Positions 29,576 to 30,012 of a stretch of DNA of 30,012 bases are shown here, piece after piece. How positions within the stretch are numbered: position 1 is the first letter of the stretch; each line of letters opens with the position of its first letter. A model generated the notes under the pieces. That model saw only the letters and a list, made by a program, of their open reading frames with translations. It was not told where the DNA came from and did no database searches. Made by a program: the position numbers and the translations under genes. The stretch covers positions 1 to 30,012 of the forward strand of contig CAAGLJ010000176.1 of assembly GCA_900770785.1 (NCBI GenBank). The letters run 5' to 3'. The DNA is from Lachnospiraceae bacterium (GTDB taxonomy: Bacteria > Bacillota > Clostridia > Lachnospirales > Lachnospiraceae).

Positions 29576-29605
29576 AAAAGGGCTGCAGTGTCTGTTCTGC
29601 AGCCC
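29576..29605 (-). terminator. Terminator of the toxin gene
   Basis: GGGCTGCAG (29580-29588) and CTGCAGCCC (29597-29605) form a perfect 9-bp stem with an 8-nt loop. On the minus strand it is followed by TTTTCT, so it ends the toxin-antitoxin transcript before spoIIID. Confidence 0.8.
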
Positions 29606-29613
29606 CCTGTCCA

Positions 29614-29952
29614 TTATTTATCTATTTTTTTCATCCGATTTATAATAGCCTGCCAGTACATTCTATCCTTTAATACCCTGATAACCGTTACTGTTGTACC
29701 TTCCACTACAAAGAATATTAGATATGTACTATATGGTTTATAATACACTTCCAAATCTTCAATTATAAATCCTGTTTTTTCATATCCCTCTGCAAAAGGG
29801 TCTAATGCTTTGATTGCTACCTTTATCTTTTGGGAAAAGTTCTCCGCATATTCTCTATACTTAAAGGTTTTTAATATATATGTCTTTGTATTTTTAATAT
29901 CCTGCAAAGCATCCTTCGACAAGACTATTTTGCATTTTTTAGGTTTATCCAT
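29614..29952 (-). CDS. RelE/ParE-type toxin
   Basis: The 112-residue basic protein has the RelE/ParE superfamily pattern: IVLSKDALQDIKNTKTYILK at the start, an alternating beta-strand core with EVYYKPYSTYLIFFVVEGTT, and the end VIRVLKDRMYWQAIINRM. Such toxins cleave mRNA on the ribosome or inhibit gyrase; the branch is not clear from the sequence. ATG 29952 was chosen because it lies 8 nt after the antitoxin stop codon; the in-frame ATG at 29985 lies inside the antitoxin gene. The antitoxin tail is directly upstream on the same strand, confirming a two-gene module. Confidence 0.82.
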   Translation of the reverse strand: MDKPKKCKIVLSKDALQDIKNTKTYILKTFKYREYAENFSQKIKVAIKALDPFAEGYEKTGFIIEDLEVYYKPYSTYLIFFVVEGTTVTVIRVLKDRMYWQAIINRMKKIDK

Positions 29953-29960
29953 ACTTGATA

Positions 29961-30012
29961 TTAAATCTTGTCGATTTCCTCCCATGCTTCTTCAATGGTG
30001 TATACCTCACCA
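29961..30012 (-). CDS. Antitoxin C-terminus (cut by the window edge)
   Basis: The last 16 codons of a minus-strand gene, reading GEVYTIEEAWEEIDKI and ending in TAA at 29961-29963, enter from the right edge. The acidic, helical tail and the position immediately before the toxin fit a RelB/ParD-type antitoxin. The rest of the gene lies outside the window. Confidence 0.65.
   Translation of the reverse strand, partial: GEVYTIEEAWEEIDKI

Noticed and set aside
1..30012. tRNA or rRNA genes
   Set aside because: I saw no cloverleaf-like or rRNA-like segments on either strand. The spacers are too short or are occupied by the promoters and hairpins listed.

Overview
The window reads as the chromosome of an anaerobic, endospore-forming, motile Firmicute, most likely a gut Lachnospiraceae (Blautia-like). 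The reasons are spoIIID with a sigma-E-type promoter, strong AGGAGG ribosome sites with several TTG/GTG starts, a chemoreceptor, and the style of the sugar genes. I cannot name the species. Nearly everything from 2.6 to 27.6 kb is on the minus strand, apart from a few plus-strand genes.

Layout. (1) 1-2670: one end of an integrative element: a mobC-like gene, tyrosine integrase, small excisionase-like HTH protein and a divergent repressor with an operator array. It abuts the 3' end of guaA (2675-4219), a known integration hotspot. (2) 4255-5043: remains of a glycyl-radical-enzyme activase gene (two frameshifts, no N-terminus) followed by a terminator. (3) 5044-14319: a bacterial microcompartment (BMC) operon transcribed from a near-consensus promoter at 14435-14463. 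Order: class II aldolase, PduO/HbpS-like protein, CoA-acylating aldehyde dehydrogenase, zinc alcohol dehydrogenase, four BMC-H-type shell genes, PduL, BMC-P vertex protein, PduS-like flavo/Fe-S protein, PduT-like trimer and a DeoR regulator. (4) 14706-18464: PHP phosphatase, chemoreceptor, PepSY lipoprotein and a small unknown protein. (5) 18498-27544: L-fucose uptake and entry operon: fucI, a CUT2 ABC transporter (permease, ATPase, permease, binding protein), a terminator, fucU, an unknown gene and a rhamnulokinase-family kinase. (6) 27742-30012: divergent AraC regulator, lipoprotein, spoIIID and a RelE/ParE toxin with the tail of its antitoxin.

How the parts fit. Fucose (and perhaps rhamnose) is imported, mutarotated, isomerised and phosphorylated in the cytosol. 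The aldolase, which carries a C-terminal encapsulation-type helix, would release DHAP and L-lactaldehyde in or at the shell. The dehydrogenase and PduL can oxidise lactaldehyde through lactyl-CoA to lactyl phosphate, while the alcohol dehydrogenase reduces a second lactaldehyde to 1,2-propanediol and recycles NADH. No diol dehydratase, B12-dependent or glycyl-radical, is present in the window, and the only trace of one is the broken activase. The locus therefore looks like a glycyl-radical type BMC that has been reduced to a lactaldehyde-dismutating BMC, similar in logic to the Planctomycetes/Verrucomicrobia type. That interpretation is inference; the gene content and the pseudogene are read from the sequence.
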